Source: Heterotrichella gracilis
Lineage: Eukaryota; Sar; Xanthophyceae; Tribonematales; Xanthonemataceae
Length of the DNA: 64,000 nt
Reading direction: 5' to 3'
Assembly (NCBI GenBank): GCA_032358255.1
Contig: JAULBX010004443.1
Span: 310,001-374,000, forward strand
Numbering within the stretch: the first letter of the stretch is position 1; the number at the start of each line of letters is the position of its first letter. The notes under the pieces were generated by a model, which was not told where the DNA came from, ran no database searches, and saw nothing but the letters and a program-made list of their open reading frames with translations. The position numbers and the translations under genes were made by a program. Below, in pieces: positions 23,631-34,438 of the stretch.

Positions 23631-26600
23631 ATGGTTTCAGACCTGCGGGAGAGGTTGCTGTGGTGCTTGGTTGTCTTGGTGTGGAGTTCAAGCTGCCTGC
23701 ATGTCAAGGTAGTTGCAACTAGATCCTGAGATTTGGTTTAGGCTGCTAGGTGCTTTCAGAAACCCACAACTGCAATTGCATTGGAGAAGCCAACATATGG
23801 TAAAATTCAGCTATGAGCAGAACAGCCTCGCGCCATAGCTTTGTGCATTACTTGCATTGGACATGTCAAACATGTGGTAGAATTCAGTTCAACTGCTACA
23901 ACTTGTGAGTAGTGAGCAGAACAGCATCCTGACAGCTTTAAGCATTACATGCTGTAGTAGTAGAATGCTACTGTCATCACACACTGCATAGTGTGTCACG
24001 AGTCATTTACTCTGTTAATACCCAGTTGCAAGTGCTTTTCCCTGAAAGCGAACTTGCCGCTTGAGCAATGCCCAGTCAAGAGCAGGGTCCAGCAGAGAAT
24101 ATGCAGGTGCACCATGTAATTCAACTGTTTGTTTGCAGGGCAACCAGCATGTGGTAGAAGACGTTGCCATTTTCCCGCAGTGGCCCAACAATCATAGCGG
24201 CAATGAGCAGCTTCCAGAATTGCTGCTTGTTAGGAGCTGGAGGAGCACCAAGCGCAGATCAGCCTTCAACATCACTCTTGGGACTCACGCCACACTGGAC
24301 AAGTGAGTGAGGTCCGTTTCAAAGCAGTGCAGATTTAAAACATAATGTAGCACATTGTGAGCGCATGCACATTCACCTTTTCCGCCAAGTGCCTGCCAGT
24401 GCGCACCATGGTGCATGCATTTTGTGCAGTAATTAATTTACACCATTTTGGTGTACATGGTTACGCTTATAGAATACGAATTTTGTAGCAGCAGCCTGTA
24501 ACATGTTTTTGTATCATGCCGGCAATGCTACCTACTACCAACTGAATGTATTGCGATCACCCTTATGCATTGCCATCTCAATCCTGAATCCTGCCTCACA
24601 GCTACCAGCGACTGCGGTACCACTGCAAGCATTGGCCTGGACAAATACGGGCTGTGGTATATGCGAGATTCTACAATGGGCGCGTGGTCCAAATCACTGA
24701 TGAAGACGAGGCAAGATCGACTCTGCTTCGATTGGGTGATGTACTGGAGGGCTTGGCTGACTTCCTGCTGGAGGCAGAATCACAAGGCATGAATTCTCAA
24801 ACAGCCACATGCTCAAGTTGCAGTACACAACCAAGCAACATGACTACATTTTGTGTCATCAATTCGAAGTTTGCGATCAAGTTGCCTGATCATTGCAAAT
24901 ATTGCATACATGCAGGACAATGTCAACTGCACCTTGACCTCTGGACGGAAGATGTGGCTGAGCCAGCGGATGGCTACATCAGCTACCCTGTCAATGCAAT
25001 GAGGAACAGAGCTCTGGCAAGGGTTGACACAGAGGTGAGCAGCATCCTAGCCTCATTACAGCCACAGAGCCCAGCCATTATGTGCACAATGCATGAACCA
25101 CCATGGCAATGCCTGGCAACTTGAAGGATAAATAGGCAACATGACTGAAGTCAACGTTTTGGTGTTTGTTGTGTCTGACGTGTCATGCCATTAATTCATT
25201 AATTAAATAATTCCTTATCTTGTGCGCACACGTGTTGCCGCATGTGGCACCGGTGCCACACTTTGCCATGCGCTAGGCCATGCCACCACGCTCTACATCA
25301 CCAGTGTGGGTTGTTATGAGTCCGTGCAGAGGTGCCAAACAGTGAGTCAGACACTATTCCTTGCTGTTGATACCCTGCGCACAGACCTGGCATAGCTGGG
25401 CAGCATTGGGGATGCTGAACATTCATGTATAAAACCATTGTTTGTTGCTTTTAATGCAGATGGTGTGGATGGTGGATATCGACTTTGTACCCAGCAAAAC
25501 CTACTCCCAGATGCTGCGCAAGCATCATGTGCAAGCCTATGTGCGTAAGCGGCTGCTTCACAGGGATGGTGAGCGAGCGCGCAAGGCGTTGGTTGTGCCA
25601 CACTTTGATGTGGACATACCATACAGCCCAGGCGCTGTGGCGCTGGGACTGGCGGCTGTGGCAGGTAAGCCCCACCTCTGTATTAAGGATTGTTTCTTGC
25701 AAACACAACCTATATCTTTTGAAGTGATGAATGCCACAGAAAGAGATGCACGTGGGCATACATTGCTTGGCAAGCAGGATTTTTAGGCCCCTTGGCAAAT
25801 GCAGCATGCAATGGTGCTGCAGCAAGAAATAGGAATTGTTACCTTATTAGAGGTATGAAATATTACCTAAAAATTGTATTGAGTCGACTGGATCCATGAT
25901 ACCCCCCATGCAGCCAGGAAGACAGGTCTAATTGCCATGATGAATGGTGGCGTCATCCAGCCATTTAAGATGACGCGCTACAAGAAGGGCGTGTCAAGCA
26001 CTCAATATGAAACATGGCTGACAGCCACTAAACCGTATTATGTTCATCCAAAAGAGGTACGTGAAAGCATAGACCTTTTACGTGCCATGTCAACCAACCT
26101 ACATGGGCATAATTTCATGTTATGAAGTCATGGGATCGTCTAAGTCAGTAACACCGCATAAGAACAGCAATTGCATTCATGCATGCATATATATTGAGAC
26201 AGCAATGTAAGTAAGTAAGTATAAGTAAGTATTTGCTTTCCAGCTTTGAAGCCAGGTTAGCATGTCTGGGTATGCCTCACCCCAGTCCTGAGCCAAGGCT
26301 TAACTGACACTGTTTCCAGTGTGGCAGATGGTGGCCAACCAGTCGTGCCGCTTACCGCACTTTCGTGCTCCCCATTTTATCCCGTCACAAAGTTCAGGGA
26401 AATTCGAAAAATATCGCTACCCTTCGGATTCGAACCTGCGACCCCTTGCTTAGTTGAACTCAAGACTCAACTCAAATTCAAGTGCTGAGCCAGCGGCTGG
26501 GTCGACCGTTGGAGGGGGACAGCAATGTATACAGTGTATATCCAATAGGATATTGGATGGTGAACTTGTTGCCATGATGGTTGCAGTGCTGGTGCCCATC

Positions 26601-27352
26601 TCATCCACCAAGTGGTAATTTTTGGTAAGATATGATAAATCTACAGTTGCCAATTAGTGGTTACTGCGAGTGGATGAGTTGGCAATGCATTTAAATACAG
26701 GGCTATGAGCCATTTTTCATCATCTTCACCTCCCTCATGCCATGGTACGATGAGCGATTCCGTGGCTACTCCAAGAACAAGATCCTTCACGTTCACATGC
26801 TGCTCCATCAGATGAATGTGCAGTTCTTGGTGGATCCAAATGGATTCCTCATCCACCTGCCGCACAAGATCTCACCAGCCCATAGAGCGTGGAATGCAGG
26901 GGTCCCTGGTCATCGCAACCAGGTGAGATGTATGCCGACATACCTGCGCCAATGAGGTGTGCAGACATTACCAAATGTTCTACCAGTGGCACAAGGAACA
27001 AGTTGCATCAGCAATGCAACATTTTGAAGACATTGATGCGCCTGGTTGCTGGAAGCTATGTATGTGTGTTTGTTATAGCGAAGTGCTGACTCATTGAATA
27101 TGCTAGCTGAATGCTGTTGGCAGCAGCCTGGTGGGGTTCTCCACCTGCATACCACTGCCTGTGAGTCACTTGCTAGTACATATTGCACATGTTTACCCGT
27201 ATGACATTCAGTTCCAACACGTTCTGCAGGTCAATAGCATGTACAGCAACAGCCTGGCAATGATGGCCAACAACACATACGTGCCCTTTGCTCGCTTTGC
27301 CTGCGGGAAGCAGACCATCGGCCCTACATTCAACTGGGAAGGGCAAGGCTAA
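23631..27352 (+). CDS. GT49-family glycosyltransferase (LARGE/B4GAT1-like), type II membrane protein
   Basis: Seven exons: 23631-23708, 24139-24302, 24602-25034, 25460-25664, 25914-26056, 26701-26922, 27230-27352; 455 residues, phases agree. The N-terminus has a short cytosolic basic stretch then a hydrophobic anchor (LLWCLVVLVW), as in Golgi glycosyltransferases. The catalytic domain shows LRYHCKHWPGQIRAVVYARF, the YPVNAMRNRALARV box, the metal-binding DxD in MVWMVDIDFVPS (Asp231, Asp233), and the GT49 signature GYEPFFI, PWYDERFRGYSKNK, LVDPNGFLIHLPH. In animals this family adds glucuronic acid or xylose to matriglycan; the algal acceptor is unknown. A 129-nt stretch in exon 3 (24787-24915) is bounded by GC and AG, keeps frame and has no stop, so it may be an optional intron (412 aa if removed). 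The 26057-26700 intron holds a SINE. Start 23631 is chosen because it gives the anchor in frame. Confidence 0.87.
26198..26209. repeat. Target-site duplication, left copy
   Basis: GACAGCAATGTA, identical to 26518-26529, flanks the SINE. Confidence 0.85.
26210..26517 (-). mobile_element. tRNA-derived SINE, about 308 bp
   Basis: Read on the minus strand, the element starts near 26517 with a tRNA-like head: an A-box-like TGGCTCAGCACTTG and, about 45 bases further, a B box GGTTCGAATCC (around 26430-26416). An unrelated body follows, and the 3' end (plus-strand 26210-26230) is a short (TACTT)n/(TTAC)n tail. It is bounded by perfect 12-bp direct repeats, 26198-26209 and 26518-26529, as expected from LINE-assisted insertion. 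The T-arm stem does not pair well, so it is not a functional tRNA gene. It sits in antisense orientation in an intron of the GT49 gene. The identical duplications suggest a fairly recent insertion. No second copy was seen in the window. Confidence 0.8.
26518..26529. repeat. Target-site duplication, right copy
   Basis: GACAGCAATGTA, identical to 26198-26209, at the 5' (promoter) end of the SINE. Confidence 0.85.
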
Positions 27353-29306
27353 ATCCGCAAGGCTCACCACTGGCAACTGGCAACTTCTGAGGCAGCCTTC
27401 AACCAAGTCTTTGATCATGAGCTGCAGAGACATGATATAACCTTTGTTCAAGGATGGGGCGTTGGAGCAATGCGTTTTTGCAGGCCAGGCCAGGCCAATT
27501 TTTTGGTAAAGCCAACATGCAGTGCGTTAAGTCAACCTTGCAGTCCCGGACCAGGATCTGCCACATTGTCAGCAAACTGATTACAGCTGTATTAAATATT
27601 TCAAACTCCCGGTCGACCAGGCAATAATTGATGTAGTGCAATTCCATCTTGAAGTGCATTGATCAAGTTCAACTGAGATTCAATGCAAACTTTTCACAAC
27701 TTTCTGTTGTACAGGTCCCAGTTTAACTAAGGTGACTCACTTGAAGTGACTAACTTGAAGTGACTTCAAGTTGCGCAATTTGAGTGCTCAGCAGTATCAC
27801 CGTGCATGTATTATATATGGTTACCATAGTAGTGGATGTTTTCAGTCTCAGACTGTAGATAAATTGACAATGTATAGGACCTAGTAGGTAGTACCTGGGG
27901 TTGTACTACATCAATTATGATATGTTACCCCTAAGGGCCCCATGCACGGGCAATTAGTCACCCGCTAGCGCCCCATACCCATAATATGGGCATGGGGTAG
28001 ATTATGCATTACTAATAGGCTATATAGCATATGCAATAAATATTTATAGTTTAGGCTCTCAGACTGCCTTGTAGCACGTCATGGTGTACAATATTTGATT
28101 CTAAGCCAGACAGGACATGTCCACATGTGTCGCATTGTCACAATCATTGACATCATTCATTATCGCAGTGAACAATAATTATTATTGTATTTTGACGATA
28201 CTGAGTATGCAGAGTCTGACCAGATATGCGCATATTATGCGCCCCATGCCATACGTCGATGGATTTGCCATGATGCGCATGCGCATGCCATAATGCATTA
28301 TAATATTACCAATATTGATCAGTGTGAGAACTTAATTAGTAAATGCATTGGCAATGTTGATTAATGATCATTAATAACCATGCCAATCAATGACGCGCAT
28401 GGATATCCATTTGTATGCATCACTCATGCTGATAATAATATTATGCCAATCCACCTTGGCATGTTATGGTATGCTAAATAGGGTTGCATCAAAATGTATT
28501 CAATTTGAATAACCCAGTATGGTACCTGATTCCATACTGCTGGCGGCTGCATTTGCCAGCTACAACAGCCCAGACAGCGTCTTATAGTGCAGTGATGGGT
28601 GGCAAGCCCCACCCAGGATAAAAAATTGAAATGAGCGCTGATCTGTTATTGACAACTGAAAGATACTTGAGGTCCCACCCACTAGAGCTAACTGGCACTA
28701 CCCCCCTACTGAAGTTCACCGTCACAGCGCGGCCAGGTAAAATAGGTGGTGTATCACCGATGATCTTGTACATATACCCCCCCTCCCTGCGGTCCTCGTG
28801 GCTCATTCCCGGTGCATGCTGCTGTAGGTGAGTTATAGGAATAATCAGCCATCCCATGCAGCTTGCCATAACCAGCCACCACCCCTCGACTAAAAATACA
28901 GGCATTGCATGGCCCTGTGGTCCAGGTCTGTGTCAGCCCTGTAGAGGTTTTCTGCCGCTGATCATCTCAATGCTGCAACTGTGCGCTAGAATACTGCTGT
29001 GGTTGACGCCATCTGAGCCCTTAGGGTGCCCCATCAAAGCTCCAATGGCCTGCTACCACAAGGCCTGCCTCATGCCACCTATCTGATCACACAGACAGGG
29101 TGCTGTGCATGTGTACACCTGGACCCGGTCCTGCGGCAACGTGCTTCTCACAGACACAGGATACCGAAGTGCAGCGATATCCCTTGCTGGCGCACGAATG
29201 CCGGTGTGCCCATTGTGCACCCAAACTGAAGGGATCCGCAGCGCTACATGTAGCGCTACCTTCGCCTGGCGCCGGCAGTGGACTGGCCCACGCCGCATGG
29301 CTGCTG
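27353..29306. other. AT-rich spacer between converging genes
   Basis: Between the 3' ends of the GT49 and SnRK2 genes. Base composition falls strongly at about 27780-28600, with short palindromes such as the imperfect one at 27971-27999 around CCCATAATATGGG. A 107-codon minus-strand open frame (28905-28582) matches nothing I know and is not called. Confidence 0.5.
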
Positions 29307-32300
29307 TTATTGTTGTGGCGGTGGCGGGGCGTGGTGCAGGGGTACAGACACCCACTCCTCGCCTGCTGTCCCCGGATGGCATGCCGCAGCCACGATAGCC
29401 TCAAGCTGATGGCGCTCCTGCGGGAGGGGTGCAGGTGGGGGCGCCATTATGGAGGGGACGAATTTGCAGGTGGGGGTGTCTGTTATGGACTGATGGGGTT
29501 GAAGACGTGTTATATGGTGGTGGATCGCATGTTGGCAGGCAGGGGCGATTTGGTTGTGAAAGGTGGGTATTGAGCGCATGTGACGGGCATGGAGGTGGTG
29601 GAAAGGTTGGGACTGGGGGTTATGGTCCAATACGATGCTCCCTTACGGTCGATAGGGCAGGCCTAGCCACTATGGTGAACAAGTCCCCACTCCCCCATAC
29701 AACCCCCACCCCGACCACCACCCACCTGTGCCGTCACGTCAACCGCATGCTCCAAGCACCAGTCGTTGAGGTGCAGCGCATGCGGCGGCAGGTGCGCTGT
29801 GAACCATGGATGCGCCAGCACGTCCTCTAGCGATGCGCGGCCAGCCACATCCACAGTCAGCAGCCAGCGCAGCAGGTGGGCGCAGGGGGGGGACACAGGG
29901 GTGGAGGGAGGGGGGGTGTACCTGAGGTGGTGGTGCGGGAGCTAGATTGGCGCGTGATCGCTGTTGTTAGCCAACACTGCTGCCGTGCATGTGCTATCGC
30001 CTCCTCTGCCATGCACACCCATCACCTCATTGCATGGTTGCGCCCACCCAATACGTGTGTGCCACAGGCCCATAACACGCCACCCACCCATATTCCAACG
30101 TGTATCATCCACCTTCCTTCTACTCTACCCTCCATCTATCGCCCACCATGTCTAGTCATCGCAGTCCGCTTCACCAAGCTGCCCTCCTTCATATTCCCGC
30201 TCACCCTGGCCCCACTCACCTGCCCTCCACTATCGCCTGCGCTGTTGTGAAAGGGTACTCCCCATACAGCAGGGTGAACAGAGACACACCACACGCCCAC
30301 AGGTCACACGCCTGCACAGCAGGTGGAGGGTGTGTGAGGGGAGGGGCTGATAGGGTCAAGGATACCGCGTGTCAAAATAAGCAGAATATGTCCAAATACA
30401 CAGAATATACCGCGTTTCAAAATAAACAGAAGACAAGTAACAGCTAATGAAAGAAAGAAAAAAAGGGAACGAGCTAACATACATTTATGGACATTAATAT
30501 TCACTTGATGTTCTTTCTATCATGCATTCGGCATGCCATCACTTTGCTGCATGCGTTGCCATGCCGGGCACAGCCATGCATGCAACAGGTAACATGCGCG
30601 GGGGCCAGGGGTGAGGCAGCATGGCGTACGTTACATCACTCCCCTCCCCATGACCTAGCACAGCTTTGCCCCAAGCTCATGCAGGGCACCTGGCACGACA
30701 CATGCTGCCAAGACCATGGCACAGCTTGGTCTGGGCTCCTGCACCTCACCTTAGGGTTGTATGCGTCGTCCCCCCCGAATATCTGCTCCGGTGACATGTA
30801 GTTGAGTGTGCCAACCTGGGTGCGGGCAGTGGAGCTCAGCTCGTGCTGGGCAAGGGGGAAGAGGGGGGTTGTCAGTGGCGAGGGAAGGGGAGGGTCATTA
30901 GGACGTCCAGGGGCACAGCAGAGGAAATTTCACGGGGTGATGCATGCCACTGCGCACGGGACATGGCTAACACCATTTAGGTCTCCCAATTCATATCTAC
31001 ACATGCAAGGTTCCTGCCGTTGCGGCTGCTCAATTGCACATTCTGCTTTCTTTCTTTCCTCGCAAGCCTGCGCACTACCATAACCTGCCCACCCCACCTT
31101 CCCCCCATTACCTTGCTGTACCCAAAGTCACACAGCTTGAGCGTTGGCCAGCGCCCCTCCTCCTCCCCCATGCGCGCCAGCAGCAGGTTCTCAAGCTTCA
31201 CGTCACGGTTGGCAACACCCTGAAGGAGGGTAGGGCACGAGATTCAGGGATAGGATTCACGCTTCTACACCGCCGAGTGCGTGCAGTTGTGCGTTCCCCT
31301 CTTCACCTATTGGTGTAGGCCCCTTGTGGCTGTGCCCATGTTGACACCCCTGGGCCAAGTACAGTTGGAATGACTCCCTATCATGTGTGCTGTGCATCCT
31401 TGGCCACTGATTAACAAATCATGCCGTCACCCCCCATGCCTTTGCCAACCTCTTGCCCCCCACCACCCCACCCTCCTCCACCCCTCACCCTCTTGTGGCA
31501 GTAGTCCAGCGCAAGGACCAGCTGCTGGAACAGCCACCGCACAAGCGCCTCGGGCAGGCCGCTGCCGGTGGACTCGCGCTGCACCTGGGGGGGGGGGGGG
31601 GGTAATGGTGTAGGTGAACTGGTGGTCTCAAAGGAGGCGCGCGGCATGGACTTTATTACGGTATTCTGGGTGCAAATACTGCTGCACACAGCTTGTGCCA
31701 TGAAAATCAACGAACCAACTATTGGCACTGTGGAGCAAGGCAGGGGAGAACGCAATGGTAGGGGCAACAATAGTGGATAATGGCGCCTGCACCTCGCTGC
31801 ACAATCCCTCAATGGTTCAACCTACCACCTCGAAAAACACATGGCTCACCTGCACATAGCTGAACAGCTCCCCCCCGTTTGCATATTCCAGCACTATTGC
31901 CAGGAAGGCCGCCGTGAGGAATACCTCCTGAATGGCGGTCACGTAGGGGTGCTGCAGGGAGGACAGGTGGAGCAGCTCGCGCACCACGTACACCTGGCCT
32001 AGGGCAACCTAGGGGGTGGGATGAGGGGGTGTCAGGGTGGGTTTGAGTCAGGGTGGCCCAGCAGTATCATGGGATGCACCGCCACTTGACGGGTATGGGG
32101 TGAGGGTGTGTGGAGGGGTGGTGGCACCTGGCAAGGTGAGAGGTTGTGTGGTGATGGTGATGGTGATGGTGATGGTGATGGTGATGGTGATGGTGATGGT
32201 GATGGTGATGGTGATGGTGATGGGTGATGGTGATGGTGATGGTGATGGTGATGGTGATGGTGATGGTGATGGTGATGGTGATGGTGATGGTGATGGTGAT

Positions 32301-33309
32301 GGTGANNNNNNNNNNNNNNNNNNNNNNNNNNNNNNNNNNNNNNNNNNNNNNNNNNNNNNNNNNNNNNNNNNNNNNNNNNNNNNNNNNNNNNNNNNNNNNN
32401 NNNNNTGATGGAAGTTGGGTTGGTTTACACATGGGTGGATGGATGCCATGCTATGCCATGCCGTGCCGCCACATGGGCTGGCGGCAGGGGCAGAGAGGTC
32501 TGGCAAGCCGCAGAAGCCACGCACATGCATTGAGAGGCGCAAGCCGTACACATGCACATGTCTGGTGCACTCGTGTAGACGTTGAATCGGGGCTGTGAGT
32601 ATCAGTGAACAGCTAGAGATCGTGGTTGGTGCGCTGTATGTGCCGTATGCGTTATGTGGCTGTATTTCCCCCCACCCCCACCCCCCACCCACCGTGTACC
32701 CCCTGGGCAGCAGCTTGATGGCAACCTCACGGGGAGGGTGGGTGCGGGTGTCATGTGCCAGGATCACACAGCTGCTGCCACCAACACCCAGCACCGACAC
32801 CTGCAACGTGGGGAGGGTGAGGGGAAGGGGGCGGAGGAGGGCCAATATGCGGGCAGGGTTGTGCATGGGTGCTACATAGGTAGTGTGGTCCACGGTGGAA
32901 CCAAGAATCAAGGGGCAAAGTGCATGAGGTTTGTATGCCACAACGCTGCAGAGTACCTCGAGGTACCTTCCAGGTGGCGCAGTGCAACGCGCTTCCTCTA
33001 ACAGGATCCCAGTGGCGCTTATGTGCGCACTCCAGGACAACCATCAAACCTTCCCCTCATGTCCTGCTGTACCATATCATTCTTCAACCACCACCGCCTT
33101 CGTTGCAACCACTGCCACACCCCACTCGATCCTGCCTGGGTCCCCCCACTTGCATCCCCGCCAGCTTGCATGTACATGCACCCTCCCACCCACCCACCCA
33201 CCTGCTTGTATGGTCCCAGCCCCTGCACGTCATGGGCGGCGGTGCTGGTCAGGAGGTTCTGGAGGCCGGTTTGCCAGGCCACGTAGGGGTCCACGTGGTG
33301 GTCGGCCAT
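29307..33309 (-). CDS. SnRK2-type Ser/Thr protein kinase
   Basis: Nine exons: 33309-33202, 32800-32693, 32008-31850, 31584-31489, 31219-31112, 30845-30750, 30311-30220, 29921-29726, 29417-29307; 357 residues, phases agree. SnRK2 kinases relay osmotic and nutrient stress (in land plants also abscisic acid). The kinase domain fills most of the protein: LGVGGSSCV loop, VAIKLL (Lys65), RELLHL (Glu83), EYANGGELFSYVQ, the SnRK2 run FQQLVLALDYCH, catalytic loop NRDVKLEN (Asp163), CDFGYSK (Asp188), VGTLNYMSPEQ, DLWACGVSLFTLLYGEYPF. NRD replaces HRD. The activation segment keeps Ser/Thr residues (HELSSTARTQVGT) where SnRK2s are phosphorylated. The tail is short (Ala/Pro/Gln) and lacks the long acidic patch used by land-plant members for regulation. 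Intron 2 contains a hexanucleotide repeat and the assembly gap; coding is unaffected. Alternative: another CAMK, less likely given DFGYSK and the FQQL run. Confidence 0.9.
30363..30431. repeat. 24-bp direct repeat pair in an SnRK2 intron
   Basis: Copies at 30363-30386 and 30408-30431, both starting TACCGCGT and ending CAGAA with two mismatches, lie in an AT-rich intron segment. Confidence 0.75.
32150..32305. repeat. (ATGGTG)n hexanucleotide array running into an assembly gap
   Basis: About 26 near-perfect hexamer units with one phase slip at about 32221. The array ends at the gap, so its true length is unknown. It is in SnRK2 intron 2; the open frames it creates (Met-Val or His-His repeats) are artefacts. 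Confidence 0.95.
32306..32405. other. Assembly gap, 100 N
   Basis: Exactly 100 unspecified bases, the usual placeholder for a gap of unknown size, at the edge of the hexamer array. Confidence 0.99.
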
Positions 33310-34438
33310 TACCCAGGTCCAAGTGCATGTGCTGCCAAGGCCCCTAGTCAGCCCCGCGCACACAGACCACCCATTGGCTGCCACCTGGGACTCCTCTAAC
33401 CACACTTAAAGTCTAATAGCCACCGTGGCCAGGTACTGGGGTTGTTGTTGACGGCTGATGGCTGTTCCTATTCCTCAAGTTTGCAAGTGGCCTGATGCAT
33501 GCATGCATGCATGTGCGTGTGCCGCCGCTTGCATTTGGCAGAACACACTTTGCTGTTGTATGAGAATGACAGTAAACGACAGCCTCTTCCAACGCCCACT
33601 GTCTATAGTAACTAAGCGCAGCAGACTCGTTGCACGTTGTGTAAGTTCGCCACTTCGAACTATTCAAATATGCAGTGTGGGGCTGACACGTGTTCCAAGA
33701 GAACAACCACAGGGACGTCCTAGTACTAGTGCAAACAACTACAGCTATGTAGCCTTCAAGTCGGAACACAGATGAAGCAGCATGTGAACACGCCGGCAAG
33801 ATACAAGCTGGTCCTTTGGTCCATTTGAGGTATGTGAACCGGTATCACCTCGGCGAGCTGCTCATGAGCTGAGGAGGCTGAGCTGAGCTGCGTTGTCAAC
33901 AACCCTACTAGGGTTTTGGAGACACCATGGTTTGCAGGCCAACGCACTCGACGCACAGTGGGCTTCAGGGCCATTATGCTGCTGACGGGCTCGCCACGGC
34001 CCATTGCAAAGGTTGCAAAGGCGGCTGCATGCCCCGCCACTGACACGTACTCAGCCATGGCGCACATGGGCTGCAACCATTGGCTTGTAGTGGCTTGCGC
34101 ACAGGCGTGTGCCGCATTGCATGACATATGGACCAAGAGGTGCATGTTACAGCAAATGAGTTCTGTGGCCGTTGCTTGGCATGCACCTCAGTCAATGCCC
34201 AAGCATTGGAACACCAACACTGGCAACGCGCATAAGCAGACAGTCCTCAAGCCCCCAAAATATCAGTACTGAATTCCCATGAGTAGCATTGTGACCCAGG
34301 CATGTCATCTCAGTATGGGAATTTCCAAAAACACAGCAAGCAGGGCCCCTGAAGGCACAGCAGGCCCATTTATCACCAGTCTACCTAACCCAGCTGAAAT
34401 GTCATGCCCATCTCCCTCTACTTCTTCCCTTCCCCCCC
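33310..34438. other. Spacer, no supported gene
   Basis: 5' flank of SnRK2 and 3' flank of the aminotransferase. Contains a (GCAT)n run at about 33495-33515. The open frame on the minus strand (34145-33756) has no motif. Confidence 0.5.

Noticed and set aside
26410-26517. A tRNA gene on the minus strand
   Set aside because: The B box is present but the T-stem does not pair and no cloverleaf forms; target-site duplications around a longer unit fit a SINE.
28582-28905. 107-codon minus-strand open frame in the AT-rich spacer
   Set aside because: Hydrophobic start but no family; lies between two gene 3' ends.
32150-32305. CRISPR-like array
   Set aside because: Units are contiguous hexamers without spacers, in a eukaryotic intron.
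32037-32408. Open frames made of Met-Val, His-His or Gly-Asp repeats
   Set aside because: They are translations of the (ATGGTG)n array and run into the assembly gap.
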